Positions 27,218 to 38,334 of a stretch of 64,000 bases of DNA are shown one piece after another. The notes below the pieces were generated by a model. That model saw nothing but the letters and a program-made list of their open reading frames with translations. It made no database searches and had not been told where the DNA came from. Position 1 is the stretch's first letter; each line of letters starts with the position of its first letter. The position numbers were made by a program, and so were the translations under genes. The stretch comes from Mesorhizobium sp. (GTDB taxonomy: Bacteria; Pseudomonadota; Alphaproteobacteria; Rhizobiales; Rhizobiaceae). The stretch spans positions 1 through 64,000 of the forward strand of contig JAIPUZ010000089.1 in NCBI GenBank assembly GCA_022833215.1, written 5' to 3'.

Positions 27218-28096
27218 TCAGTGGACCGCGATGTCGGCGCCTACCGAGGCCCAGACATAGATCGTAGCGTAGAGGAAGAGCCAGACCACGTCGACGAAGT
27301 GCCAGTACCACGCAGCGGCTTCAAGACCGAAATGCTGCTTGGGCGTGAAATCGCCGCGACCGGCCCGGATCAGGCACACGATCAGGAAGATGGTTCCGAC
27401 AAAGACGTGGAAGCCGTGGAACCCGGTCGCCATGAAGAAAGTGGCGCCGTAGATCGAATCCTTGAAGTTGAACGGAGCGTGGATGTACTCGTAGGCCTGC
27501 ACGAAGCTGAACAGCACGCCGAGCGCCACGGTGAGCGCAAGTCCGTTGATCAGGCCCTTGCGATCGTTGTGCAGCAGGGCATGGTGGGCCCATGTCAGGG
27601 TCGTGCCCGACAGCAGCAGGATGATGGTGTTGTAGAGCGGCAGATAGAAGGGATCGAGAACCTCGATACCCTTCGGCGGCCAGATGCCTCCAGTATATTC
27701 GTTGCGCGCATACTGCGCGACCTCTCCGGGGAAAAGGCTGGCATCGAAGAACGCCCAGAACCAGGCAACGAAGAACATCACCTCCGAGGCGATGAACATG
27801 ATCATCCCGTAGCGCAGGTGAAGCGACACCACCCGCGTGTGATGGCCCTCATGCGCTTCCTTGACCGTATCCGACCACCAGCCATACATGGTGTAGAGGA
27901 CGATGAGCACGCCGATCCAGAACAGCCATGGCGACGCCATGTTGATACCGAAGACGAGAAACTCGTTCCCCTTCAGATACTGCATCCAGAAGACGCCGCC
28001 GATGCACATGACCAGCGCACCGAGCGAGCCGAGGACAGGCCAGGGGCTCGGGTCGAGGATATGATAGTCGTGTTGTTTAGCGTGTGCATCAGCCAT
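27218..28096 (-). CDS. ctaE: Cytochrome c oxidase subunit III
   Basis: A 292-residue, seven-helix subunit III of the aa3-type oxidase. The motifs HDYHILDPSPWPVLGS, RYGMIMFIASEVMFFVAWFWAFFDASL and FHGFHVFVGTIFL are diagnostic; Glu in the third helix (SEVMFF) is conserved. It stabilises the core and its proton uptake. It is just one base away from ctaG upstream and is followed by a terminator, ending the main oxidase operon. Confidence 0.97.
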   Translation of the reverse strand: MADAHAKQHDYHILDPSPWPVLGSLGALVMCIGGVFWMQYLKGNEFLVFGINMASPWLFWIGVLIVLYTMYGWWSDTVKEAHEGHHTRVVSLHLRYGMIMFIASEVMFFVAWFWAFFDASLFPGEVAQYARNEYTGGIWPPKGIEVLDPFYLPLYNTIILLLSGTTLTWAHHALLHNDRKGLINGLALTVALGVLFSFVQAYEYIHAPFNFKDSIYGATFFMATGFHGFHVFVGTIFLIVCLIRAGRGDFTPKQHFGLEAAAWYWHFVDVVWLFLYATIYVWASVGADIAVH

Positions 28097-28097
28097 A

Positions 28098-28727
28098 TCA
28101 GCCCCCGAGGTTTTCTTCGGTATTCGTTGTGGGTTCGTTGTCTGTATCGATCGAGCCGGTGACTGCGGAGTCGACCTTGCTGATCGGGAACATGGTGTAG
28201 GACAGGGTGATGGTCTTCACGTTCTTCAGTTCCGGCACGTCCACGATGTCGGGATCGACGAAGAAGATCACCGGCATGTCCATCGTTTCGCCGGCGGCGA
28301 GCGTGGTGTCGGTGAAGCAGAAGCATTCCACCTTGTTGAAATAGGCTCCGGCCGTTTCCGGCGTCACGTTGAAGGTGGCGCGGCCCCCGGTCGGCACGGA
28401 CGCCATGTTGGTGGCGGTATAATGCGCCTGCGCCGTCTCACCGATCCTGACCGTGATCGAGCGGTCGACCGGCGCGAATTTCCATGGCACGCCGCCGGCC
28501 GTGTTGGCGTCGAAGCGGATCGTGATGTCGCGGTCGAGCACGCGGTCCGAATACTGGGTTACGCGCTGGGTGGTGCCGCCGTAGCCGGTCACCTGACAGA
28601 ACAGCGTGTAGAGCGGCACGGCCGCATAAGCCATGCCGACCATGCCGCAGAAGAAGGCGACACAAAGCGCCGCAATCCTGCGGTTCCCCTTCTGCCTGGC
28701 CTCGTCCTTGTCGGAAGCGGTGGTCAT
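28098..28727 (-). CDS. ctaG: Cytochrome c oxidase assembly protein CtaG (Cox11)
   Basis: A 209-residue protein with one N-terminal membrane segment (about 17-38) and a periplasmic immunoglobulin-like domain. The copper-binding motif CFCF (Cys135, Cys137) is intact, as is the upstream [15 protein letters not shown]. It delivers copper to the CuB site of subunit I. The ATG at 28727 has a strong GAGGGG upstream; the frame also offers a TTG at 28739, which is less likely. It lies between the small coxF-like gene and ctaE. Confidence 0.95.
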   Translation of the reverse strand: MTTASDKDEARQKGNRRIAALCVAFFCGMVGMAYAAVPLYTLFCQVTGYGGTTQRVTQYSDRVLDRDITIRFDANTAGGVPWKFAPVDRSITVRIGETAQAHYTATNMASVPTGGRATFNVTPETAGAYFNKVECFCFTDTTLAAGETMDMPVIFFVDPDIVDVPELKNVKTITLSYTMFPISKVDSAVTGSIDTDNEPTTNTEENLGG

Positions 28728-28735
28728 GTCCCCCC

Positions 28736-28903
28736 TCAAAACGGTCTGTTGAGAACGGCAGGGCCGAATTTCGCCAGCGTGGCGACATAGAAGACGACGA
28801 CAAGCCCGGCCAGAGCCAGACCGATGGCGATCGAGCGCCAGCGGCGGGTCTTCTTCTGTTTTTCGGTCAGGTCGACCATTTCAAGCTTGTCCATGGCGCT
28901 CAT
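28736..28903 (-). CDS. Small single-helix protein of the oxidase cluster, CoxF-like
   Basis: 55 residues: a charged cytoplasmic start ([21 protein letters not shown]), one membrane helix ([20 protein letters not shown]) and a short outer tail. Such small proteins occur between ctaB and ctaG in rhizobial oxidase operons and are named CoxF-like; the function is not known and may be in assembly. The ATG at 28903 overlaps the ctaB stop (ATGA, 28900-28903), and its stop lies eight bases before the ctaG start, which supports real expression. Confidence 0.75.
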   Translation of the reverse strand: MSAMDKLEMVDLTEKQKKTRRWRSIAIGLALAGLVVVFYVATLAKFGPAVLNRPF

Positions 28904-29841
28904 GCTCCAAGGCCCGTCAGGTGGGCGATAAGCCTGTCGCCGAGATAGGCGGCAAAGATCACGAAAAGATAGATCAGCGAGAAGCCGAACAGCGACTTCG
29001 CGGGTGCCATGGCCTTGTCCTGGTCGGGCATCTTCAGCACTTTCCATGAATACCAGACGAAGCCGAGGCCCAATGCAAGCGACACAACGCCGTAGAACAG
29101 GGTCGTGTAGCCCAGCAGCCACGGCGCGACGCCAACCGGCGCGAGCAGCAGCGCATAGGCGAAAATCTGGCGGCGCGTCGACGCATGGCCGGCCACGTTG
29201 GGCATCATCGGAATGCCGGCGCGCTCATAGTCGCCTGCCTTGAACAGGGCCAGCGCCCAGAAATGCGGCGGCGTCCACAGGAAGATGATGAGGAAGAGGA
29301 TCACGCTTTCGAGGCTGATATTGCCGGTTGCGGCAGCCCAGCCGATCATGGGCGGGAAGGAGCCGGCAGCACCGCCGATGACGATGTTCTGCGGTGTCCA
29401 GCGCTTCAGCCACATGGTGTAGATGACGGCGTAGAAGAAGATTGTGAAGGCCAGCAGCGACGCTGACAGCCAGTTGACCAGCACGCCGAGCGTCATCACC
29501 GACAGCACCGAGAGCACGAGGCCGAAACCGAGCGCTTCTCCGGGGGTGACCCGACCGGCCGGAACCGGGCGGCTGGCGGTACGGCTCATGATCTTGTCGA
29601 TATCGGCATCGTACCACATGTTGAGCGCGCCGGACGCGCCCGCGCCGATGGCGATTGCCAGAATGGCGATGATGGCAAGCAGAGGGTTCATCGAGCCCGG
29701 CGCGGCGACAAGGCCGACAACCGCGGTGAACACGACCAGCGACATCACGCGCGGCTTCAGCAGCGCGATATAGTCGCCGGGCGTCGCTTCCGACATGCGG
29801 AACGGCGCATCATCAATGTGTCTGTCGTCGATCAGGGCCAT
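28900..29841 (-). CDS. ctaB: Protoheme IX farnesyltransferase (heme O synthase)
   Basis: A 313-residue UbiA-superfamily membrane enzyme with about nine helices. It attaches farnesyl to heme b to give heme O, the precursor of heme A for the aa3 oxidase. The first Asp-rich motif NMWYDADID is at 74-82, followed by [13 protein letters not shown]; the second is around [14 protein letters not shown]. It follows ctaD after a 73-bp gap holding a hairpin and is coupled to the small coxF-like gene. Confidence 0.96.
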   Translation of the reverse strand: MALIDDRHIDDAPFRMSEATPGDYIALLKPRVMSLVVFTAVVGLVAAPGSMNPLLAIIAILAIAIGAGASGALNMWYDADIDKIMSRTASRPVPAGRVTPGEALGFGLVLSVLSVMTLGVLVNWLSASLLAFTIFFYAVIYTMWLKRWTPQNIVIGGAAGSFPPMIGWAAATGNISLESVILFLIIFLWTPPHFWALALFKAGDYERAGIPMMPNVAGHASTRRQIFAYALLLAPVGVAPWLLGYTTLFYGVVSLALGLGFVWYSWKVLKMPDQDKAMAPAKSLFGFSLIYLFVIFAAYLGDRLIAHLTGLGA

Positions 29842-29874
29842 GCGTACTCAAAGTCCGATCATTCCGTGTGGCCA

Positions 29875-29898
29875 AACCGCCGGCCGGAGCCGGCGGTT
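29875..29898 (-). terminator. Strong hairpin between ctaD and ctaB
   Basis: Perfect 10-bp stem AACCGCCGGC/GCCGGCGGTT (29875-29884, 29889-29898) with a 4-nt loop. Only three T follow in the leftward direction, so partial termination or mRNA 3'-end protection of ctaCD is more likely than full termination. Confidence 0.6.
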
Positions 29899-29914
29899 CG
29901 CATTCAGGTCCGCA

Positions 29915-32465
<2,551 letters not shown>

Positions 32466-32799
32466 CGCCCTTATCATCTCCCTTGCTCGCACATCCGGCG
32501 CGAGAATAATCCAATTGATGCCGGAACGGGAATCCCGGACAGTCGATGGTGGTTCAAACCATACTCTGTTTCCCTCCGCAAGGAAGGACCGGGCTCATCC
32601 ATGCGGCATTTTTGCGCGCGGCATCGCAGCACCGCGCCTGCCCCGATGTAAGCGCATTCTTGCCGCGAGCCGGCCGCATGGGCAAAATAGAGGTGCAAAA
32701 ACCGCATTATTGTCGCGGCCGGAAGCAATTGGGCGCGCCCGCATCCTTCCGCTCCGCGCATGGGCGGCTTAAAGTGAGGCGATTCGCAGTGGAGCCGTC
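32466..32799. other. 334-bp spacer between ctaC and ialB
   Basis: Divergent intergenic region that must hold promoters for the oxidase operon and for ialB. I see no convincing small gene, no recognised riboswitch and no clear operator palindrome. Confidence 0.5.
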
Positions 32800-33324
32800 A
32801 TGAAGTCTTGGGTTTCGGGAACCTTGGCGAAGGTCACCTTTCTCGCCGCCTTGCTGGGGGTGATGTCAGTTTCGAGCTCAGCCCTTGCGCAGCAGAGCGG
32901 CACGGTGCGCTCGACCCATGGCGCGTGGTCCGTGATCTGCGACACGCCTCCGGGCGCGACCGCCGAACAATGCGTGATGATGCAGAATGTCGTCGCCGAG
33001 GACAGGCCGGAAATGGGCCTTTCGGTCGTCGTGCTGCGCACGGCCGACAACAAGGCGGAAATCCTGCGCGTGCTAGCTCCGCTCGGCGTGCTGCTGCCCA
33101 ACGGCCTCGGCCTCAACGTCGACGGCAAGGATATCGGCCGCGCCTATTTCGTGCGCTGCTTCCAGGACGGCTGCTATGCCGAAGTGATCCTTGAAAAGCA
33201 GTTGCTCGATACGCTCAAGGCCGGCGCATCCGCCACGTTCATCATATTCCAGACGCCCGAAGAAGGCATCGGCATCCCGGTCGATCTCAAGGGCTTCGCC
33301 GACGGTTTCGCAGCGCTGCCCTGA
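32800..33324 (+). CDS. Invasion-associated locus B (IalB) family protein
   Basis: A 174-residue exported protein with a signal peptide (about 1-31, ending SSALAQ). The mature part has the IalB family features: HGAWSVICDTPPG, EQCVMMQNV, LPNGLGLNVDGKDIGRAYFVRCFQDGCYAEV and a conserved cysteine pattern. The name comes from Bartonella, where it affects erythrocyte entry. In free-living rhizobia several copies are usual and the role is unknown. It is a single gene with a strong terminator. Confidence 0.9.
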   Translation: MKSWVSGTLAKVTFLAALLGVMSVSSSALAQQSGTVRSTHGAWSVICDTPPGATAEQCVMMQNVVAEDRPEMGLSVVVLRTADNKAEILRVLAPLGVLLPNGLGLNVDGKDIGRAYFVRCFQDGCYAEVILEKQLLDTLKAGASATFIIFQTPEEGIGIPVDLKGFADGFAALP

Positions 33325-33368
33325 TCCGGCGCTTCGGTCGGTTCTTACCCCTGCGCTCATTGCCGAAC

Positions 33369-33406
33369 GGGTCTCGCACGCTTACATGGCGGCGAGACCC
33401 TTTTTT
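33369..33406 (+). terminator. Intrinsic terminator after ialB
   Basis: Stem GGGTCTCGC/GCGAGACCC (33369-33377, 33392-33400) followed by six T. Confidence 0.88.
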
Positions 33407-33477
33407 GTTCCAGCATCGGGCCAGCGCGTGAACCGCGCCCCGTGTTCCGCTGCGATGCTCACGTTCGAGGACATGTC

Positions 33478-34890
33478 ATGACCAGCCTGCTTTCCCAGTT
33501 CGACATTTCCGAGGAGCATATCCGGACGCTCGTGGCTGACACGCTGCGTGGCGCGGACGATGGCGAACTGTTCCTCGAACACAGCGAGAGCGAATCGCTG
33601 ATGTTCGACAACGGCAGGCTGAAGACCGCCAACTTCAATACCGATCGCGGTTTCGGCCTGCGCGCGGTTGCCGGCGAGGCTGTGGGCTATGCCCATTCGA
33701 GCGAACTTTCCCATGCCGCCCTGCTGCGCGCCACGGATGCGGTCGCGACCGTCAGAAACGGGCATGAAGGCACTCTTGCCGATGCGCCGGCGCGCACCAA
33801 CCGCCATCTCTATTCCGACGAGAACCCTATCCCCGCTCCCGGCTTCGAGGCCAAGGCGAAGCTCCTGCAGGAGATCGACGCTCATCTGCGGAATGCCGAC
33901 CCGCGCGTGCGGCAGGTGACGGCCTCGCTCTCCTCCTCGTGGCAGCATGTGGAAATCCTGCGTGGCGACGGGCAGGTCGTGCGCGACATCCGCCCGCTGG
34001 TGCGCATGAATGTCGCGGTCGTCGTCGGTGACGGCGACCGGCAGGAAAGCGGGTCCTACGGCACGGGCGGGCGCAAGGCGTTCGGCGAGTTCCTCACGGA
34101 AGAGAACTGGAAATATGCGGCGGGCGAGGCGCTGCGGCAGGCGCTGGTCAATCTCGAAGCGGCTCCGGCCCCTGCCGGAACCTTCGATATCGTGCTGGCC
34201 AATGGCTGGCCCGGCGTGATGCTGCACGAGGCGGTCGGCCACGGGCTCGAAGGCGACTTCAACCGCAAGAAGACCTCCGCCTTCGCCGGGCTGATGGGAC
34301 AACAGGTGGCCGCCAAAGGCGTTACGGTTGTCGATGACGGCACATTTCCTGAACGCCGCGGCTCGATCACCGTCGACGACGAGGGCACGCCCAGCGCCCA
34401 CAATGTCCTGATCGAGGACGGAAAGCTCGTCGGCTACATGCAGGACCGGCAGAACGCCCGGCTGATGGGCATGAAGGCCACCGGCAACGGGCGCCGCGAG
34501 GGCTACGCCCACCGGCCGATGCCGCGCATGACCAACACCTACATGATGTCCGGCGACAAGACGCCCGAGGAAATCATCGCCTCGGTGAAGAAGGGCATCT
34601 ACGCCGTGTCCTTCGGCGGCGGGCAGGTGGATATCACCTCCGGCAAGTTCGTGTTCGGCTGCACCGAAGCCTACATGATCGAGGATGGCAAGGTGACGCA
34701 GCCGGTCAAGGGCGCCATGCTGATCGGCAACGGCCCCGACGCCATGCACCGCGTCACCATGGTCGGCAACGACATGAAGCTCGACACCGGCATCGGCAAT
34801 TGCGGCAAGGCCGGCCAATGGGTTCCCGTGGGCGTCGGCCAGCCGCATCTGCGCATGAACCAGATGACCGTTGGCGGAACACAGGTCTGA
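33478..34890 (+). CDS. tldD: Metalloprotease TldD
   Basis: A 470-residue member of the TldD/PmbA (U62) family, which with PmbA forms a heterodimeric zinc protease that degrades unfolded peptides and matures peptides such as microcin B17. The zinc motif HEAVGH is at 250-255 and the C-terminal FGCTEAYMIEDGKVTQPVKGAMLIGNG (short parts FGCTEAY, KGAMLIG) is typical. PmbA is not in the window. ATG at 33478 gives the normal length; an upstream ATG at 33442 adds 12 residues. Confidence 0.96.
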   Translation: MTSLLSQFDISEEHIRTLVADTLRGADDGELFLEHSESESLMFDNGRLKTANFNTDRGFGLRAVAGEAVGYAHSSELSHAALLRATDAVATVRNGHEGTLADAPARTNRHLYSDENPIPAPGFEAKAKLLQEIDAHLRNADPRVRQVTASLSSSWQHVEILRGDGQVVRDIRPLVRMNVAVVVGDGDRQESGSYGTGGRKAFGEFLTEENWKYAAGEALRQALVNLEAAPAPAGTFDIVLANGWPGVMLHEAVGHGLEGDFNRKKTSAFAGLMGQQVAAKGVTVVDDGTFPERRGSITVDDEGTPSAHNVLIEDGKLVGYMQDRQNARLMGMKATGNGRREGYAHRPMPRMTNTYMMSGDKTPEEIIASVKKGIYAVSFGGGQVDITSGKFVFGCTEAYMIEDGKVTQPVKGAMLIGNGPDAMHRVTMVGNDMKLDTGIGNCGKAGQWVPVGVGQPHLRMNQMTVGGTQV

Positions 34891-34896
34891 ACGGCG

Positions 34897-35406
34897 TCAC
34901 ATCCACGAGGCGGCGGACCTGGGCAGCCTGTGATCGGGGTCGATGACGGCGAGTTCCGGCGCGCCCTTGCCGTTCCAGCGCCATAGCGCCACACAGGTGC
35001 CGCCCGGAGACATGAAGGACGGGTAGATCACCCCGTCCCACCCCTGCCGCAAAAGTTTCGCACGCAGCCTGTGGGTGTCGGGAACCTTGCCGCGATCCAT
35101 CATGTCGCGCCATTCGCAGGCATGGATCGCCGGCTCTATGCTCAGGGCGTCCAACGTCTCCGCGTCGGTGAGGTCGGCAAGCCGCGCGCCCGTCAGTTCG
35201 AGCCGGGCGATCAGCGCAGGGTGCTGGACGAAGCCCTGATTGTACTCGGCCCAGGCGGTCGACAATTCGCGCGCGGCATAGATGGCCGGTGCCCCGACCG
35301 GGTTCCAGCGCCCGCCGAAACGGGCCGCGCCCTCGCCCGACAAAGGCAGATGCGCCCATTGCGGCACGAAAGCGCGCCACAGGGTGAGCGGCGCTTTATC
35401 AGGCAT
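34897..35406 (-). CDS. RES-domain toxin (type II toxin-antitoxin)
   Basis: A 169-residue RES-domain protein. The domain is named for conserved Arg, Glu and Ser, seen here as Arg29/Arg33 (ARFGGRWN), Glu54 (AWAEY) and Ser130/Ser133 (YPSFMSPGG). Characterised members such as MbcT, Res and ParT are NAD-degrading phosphorylases or ADP-ribosyltransferases that stop growth by depleting NAD or modifying Prs. The ATG at 35406 overlaps the last eight bases of the upstream antitoxin gene, the usual arrangement. All expected catalytic residues are present, so the toxin looks intact. Confidence 0.9.
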   Translation of the reverse strand: MPDKAPLTLWRAFVPQWAHLPLSGEGAARFGGRWNPVGAPAIYAARELSTAWAEYNQGFVQHPALIARLELTGARLADLTDAETLDALSIEPAIHACEWRDMMDRGKVPDTHRLRAKLLRQGWDGVIYPSFMSPGGTCVALWRWNGKGAPELAVIDPDHRLPRSAASWM

Positions 35407-35770
35407 AGACGCCGGAGCGCACAGCCTCCAGATAGGCGAGCACCTTGTCGGCCTTGCCCTCGCGCACAAGGTCGTAGGCAGTCTTGCCGGCCCAGCCGGG
35501 TATTGGCTGGTGCTTGAACCAGATCGCGGCGCGGCGCTCGTCGCCCGACATTTCCCCGGCCATCGTCAATATGCGCACCACGGGGCTCAGCGCCGCATCC
35601 ACCTTGCGCGCGCCGGTTTTGGCCGCCAGCGTGTTGCGGGCGACACCGATCAGCGCCGCCAGTTCGGAAAGGGTGACGCCGAGCAATTCGGCCACCCGCC
35701 TCGGCGAGAGGAAGGGCGAACCGCCTTCGCCAAAACGCGAAGCATGGAACGTAAGAGCCATGGAGGCCAT
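35399..35770 (-). CDS. Xre/MbcA/ParS-type antitoxin (DUF2384)
   Basis: A 123-residue partner of the RES toxin. The N-terminal half (about 20-62) has the helix pattern of the Xre-like HTH (RRVAELLGVTLSELAALIGVARNTLA). The C-terminal half (about 65-123) is the DUF2384 toxin-binding region (AAIWFKHQPIPGWAGKTAYDLVREGKADKVLAYLE) that blocks the NAD site of the toxin. A near-perfect AAAGGAGG sits seven bases before ATG 35770, which fixes the start and implies more antitoxin than toxin is made. Overlapping palindromes upstream are likely autoregulatory operators. Confidence 0.88.
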   Translation of the reverse strand: MASMALTFHASRFGEGGSPFLSPRRVAELLGVTLSELAALIGVARNTLAAKTGARKVDAALSPVVRILTMAGEMSGDERRAAIWFKHQPIPGWAGKTAYDLVREGKADKVLAYLEAVRSGVYA

Positions 35771-35790
35771 AGTTCATCCTCCTTTCATGT

Positions 35791-35834
35791 TTTGAGCATC
35801 TTGCGCTCAAAGTAAGCGCAAATGCTGCACATTT
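35791..35834 (-). promoter_or_regulatory. Overlapping operator-like palindromes upstream of the antitoxin gene
   Basis: Two inverted repeats share bases: TTTGAGC-N7-GCTCAAA (35791-35797, 35805-35811) and TTGCGCT-N7-AGCGCAA (35801-35807, 35815-35821), each with 7-bp arms and a 7-bp spacer. A third, AAATG-N5-CATTT (35820-35824, 35830-35834), follows directly. They lie 21-64 bp upstream of the antitoxin start, where such antitoxins bind their own promoter. Confidence 0.6.
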
Positions 35835-35848
35835 CAAGCGCAGGGCTT

Positions 35849-37090
35849 TTATCGCCGTTTCTTCGGCTTCTCCAGAAGCGCCACCGCTTCGACATGCGCC
35901 GACCACAGGAACTGGTCGACGGGTATGACCCGCCTGAGCCGGTAGCCGCCGGCAAGCAGAATACCGAGGTCGCGCGCAAGCGTGACGGGATTGCACGATA
36001 CCGCCGCGACCAGCGGCACATCCGAGCGAGCGATCTGCCGGCACTGGTCTTCCGCGCCGGCGCGTGGCGGATCGAAGACCAGCCCGTCGAACGTATTTAG
36101 TTCCTTGAAGGTAAGGGGGCGGCGGAACAGGTCGCGCTTTTCCGAGGTCACCCGCTTCAGGCCGGCTGCGTAACGGAAGCCCCGGTCCAGAGCGGCAAGG
36201 GCCGCGGCTTCGCCTTCCACCGCATGCACTTCGGATTTCGCCGCCAGCCGCAGCGCGAAGCTGCCGCAACCGGCAAAAAGATCGGCAACCTTCTTCGCCC
36301 GCGCCAGATGCTGGCCGACCAGATCGGCCATGGTCTGCTCGGCTGGTTCCGTTGCCTGAAGGAACGAACCGGGCGGGACAGGAACGGCCGCAGCACCGAA
36401 CATCACCACCGGCTTCTGCGGCTCGATGATGATCTCGCCGTCCACAGACAGCCGCGCCAGCCCATGGCCGATGACGAAATTGGCCGCGATCTGGCGCTGG
36501 CGTTCGCCCATGCGCCCCGAATCGGAAGCGGCGACATCAAGGCCGGATGCCGTGACGGTTACGGTCATGTGGAACGGCTTCGGCGTGGCGCAGATCAGGC
36601 TGCCGAGTTCACGCAGCAAATCCAGCGCGCCGACGATCTGCGGCGCGGCGATGGGGCATTCGTCGAGGTCGACGATCTGCGTGGACATATGCCGGTTGAA
36701 GCCGACCAGCAGCCCCGCCTCGGTGCGCCGCGCGCTCAGCGTCACCCGGCGGCGCGTATGCGGCGCGCAGGGTACCAGATCGTCCACTTCGCATTCGATG
36801 CGCGCCCCCTTCAGCGCATGGACGACCTTCGCGCGCTTCCAGGCGCGGTAGGCCGAATCCTCAAGATGCTGCAAGGCGCAACCACCGCAATCGCCGAAGT
36901 GACGGCAGGCAGGCTCGACACGCAGCGGCGATTTCTCCAGCACCGCCATCAGCGTCGCGCGGTCGCGCTCGCGGGCGGCGGTCACCACCTCGCCAGCCAG
37001 GGTGAAGGGGATGAACACCTGCCCGCTTTCGGTATTGGCCACGCCGTCGCCCTGCGCGCCCAGCCTGTCGATCGTAAAGCGCGCGCTCAT
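35849..37090 (-). CDS. 23S rRNA (uracil-C5)-methyltransferase, RlmD/TrmA family
   Basis: A 413-residue class I methyltransferase of the RumA/TrmA group. It has a short N-terminal TRAM region and 4Fe-4S cysteines Cys62-X5-Cys68-X2-Cys71 (ACRHFGDCGGCALQH), with the fourth probably in DECPIAA. The SAM motif is DLFAGCGSFALRLA, and the catalytic cysteine region is AVSCNPVTLARDL. It probably makes m5U1939 in 23S rRNA, although alphaproteobacterial members are not all assigned. Its ATG overlaps the tlyA stop (ATGA, 37087-37090), so the two rRNA-modification genes are coupled. Confidence 0.92.
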   Translation of the reverse strand: MSARFTIDRLGAQGDGVANTESGQVFIPFTLAGEVVTAARERDRATLMAVLEKSPLRVEPACRHFGDCGGCALQHLEDSAYRAWKRAKVVHALKGARIECEVDDLVPCAPHTRRRVTLSARRTEAGLLVGFNRHMSTQIVDLDECPIAAPQIVGALDLLRELGSLICATPKPFHMTVTVTASGLDVAASDSGRMGERQRQIAANFVIGHGLARLSVDGEIIIEPQKPVVMFGAAAVPVPPGSFLQATEPAEQTMADLVGQHLARAKKVADLFAGCGSFALRLAAKSEVHAVEGEAAALAALDRGFRYAAGLKRVTSEKRDLFRRPLTFKELNTFDGLVFDPPRAGAEDQCRQIARSDVPLVAAVSCNPVTLARDLGILLAGGYRLRRVIPVDQFLWSAHVEAVALLEKPKKRR

Positions 37091-37851
37091 TCGTCCTTTA
37101 CCCCGCCCAGCAGGAACTCGCGGTTGCCATCGCCGCCTTCGATGGGCGATGGATGCAGCCCGAGGGCGCGCCAGCCGGGCTGATTGTCCAGCCAGTCGCG
37201 CAGATCGGCAGCGATGCGCTCCGCCTCGTCCGGGTTCTTCAACAGGCCGCCCTTGCCGATGGCCTCCCTGCCCGCCTCGAATTGCGGCTTGACCAGAAGC
37301 ACCGCCCGCGCGCCCGATGCGGCCAGTTCCAGAGCCGGCGGCAGGGCGAGCTTCAGCGAAATGAAGCTGACATCGGAGACGACGAAATCCGGCGCGCGAC
37401 CGCCGAGATTTGCGGCGGCAAGCTCACGCGCGTTCAGCCCTTCGATGGAGGTGACGCGCGGATCTGCGGCAATCTCCGCGCGCATCTGGCCATGGCCGAC
37501 ATCGATTGCGCTAACGTGAGCGGCACCGCGCTCCAGAAGCACCTGCGTGAAGCCGCCCGTGGAAGCACCGATATCGAGCGCCTCGCAACCGGCCGGGTCG
37601 AAGCCGAAGCAATCGAGCCCTGCTATCAGCTTGAGCGCCGCGCGCGAGACATAGGCGCGGGCCGGGTCGTCGATCTCGACAGCGGCGTCGATGGCAATGG
37701 TCCGCCCGGGCTTGTCGGCAATCTCGCCGCCCACGCGTACGGTTCCGCGTCCGATCGCATCGCGGGCGCGGGATCGGCTGGCGAACAGGCCGCGCTCGAC
37801 GAGCAGTTCATCGAGCCGCAGCCGCCGGCTGGCTGGTGCTTCGGGCTTCAT
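37087..37851 (-). CDS. tlyA: TlyA-family rRNA 2'-O-methyltransferase with S4 domain
   Basis: 254 residues. An N-terminal S4 RNA-binding domain (about 10-70, RLDELLVERGLFASRSRARDAI) is followed by an FtsJ-like Rossmann methyltransferase domain (SAM loop ALDIGASTGGFTQVLL; K-D-K-E tetrad parts in LLVKPQFEAG). TlyA of mycobacteria methylates ribose 2'-OH in 16S and 23S rRNA and thereby gives capreomycin sensitivity; older annotations call it hemolysin. It is coupled to the rlmD-like gene and follows the small exported protein. Confidence 0.94.
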   Translation of the reverse strand: MKPEAPASRRLRLDELLVERGLFASRSRARDAIGRGTVRVGGEIADKPGRTIAIDAAVEIDDPARAYVSRAALKLIAGLDCFGFDPAGCEALDIGASTGGFTQVLLERGAAHVSAIDVGHGQMRAEIAADPRVTSIEGLNARELAAANLGGRAPDFVVSDVSFISLKLALPPALELAASGARAVLLVKPQFEAGREAIGKGGLLKNPDEAERIAADLRDWLDNQPGWRALGLHPSPIEGGDGNREFLLGGVKDE

Positions 37852-37892
37852 CCGCCTTCATTGACGAAAGGCGGGCACGAACGCAAGCGCCG

Positions 37893-38171
37893 TCAGCGCG
37901 TCTTCCTGCTTTGAGGTGCGATGCGCGGGTTGTCGCGGTAACGGCCATATTGAAGGACCTTGAGCGGCTCGCGCTCCTTTTGCCCGACCCCCTGCCCCAC
38001 GAAAAGAGGCTCTTCGCCCGGCCCGAAACCGCCCCGCAGATTCCCCATCCTTGCAGCCACGATCTCCCGTGCCGCTTCATCGATACGCGAGTCGACACGC
38101 GTGTCCGCTGAGCCATATCCCGTCGCCATCACCACAACCGCCATGCCGTAGAAAACCGCTTTCACTGTCAT
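37893..38171 (-). CDS. Small exported protein of unknown function
   Basis: A 92-residue frame with a signal peptide (MTVKAVFYGMAVVVMATGYGSA, cleavage near 22-24) and a mature part of about 70 residues without cysteines, containing RIDEAAREIVAARMGNLRGGFGPGEEPLFVGQ and a basic tail. An AAGGGG lies just before ATG 38171. It has the same direction as the neighbouring dxs and tlyA genes. I do not recognise a family. It could be a spurious frame, but the combination of RBS, signal peptide and orientation favours a real gene. Confidence 0.6.
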   Translation of the reverse strand: MTVKAVFYGMAVVVMATGYGSADTRVDSRIDEAAREIVAARMGNLRGGFGPGEEPLFVGQGVGQKEREPLKVLQYGRYRDNPRIAPQSRKTR

Positions 38172-38334
38172 CACGCCCCTTGCCGGGGCCAGAGCTAACA
38201 GCGTGACGTTGAGATTCGGCCAACCGGAAGGGTAAGCGAAACGCCAAAAAGCAGCGTAAACAGAGCGTTACGACAGAAACGGCAGAAGATGATTCAGGCC
38301 GTTCATGCAGTTATTCAAAATTGTTGCGCCAACA

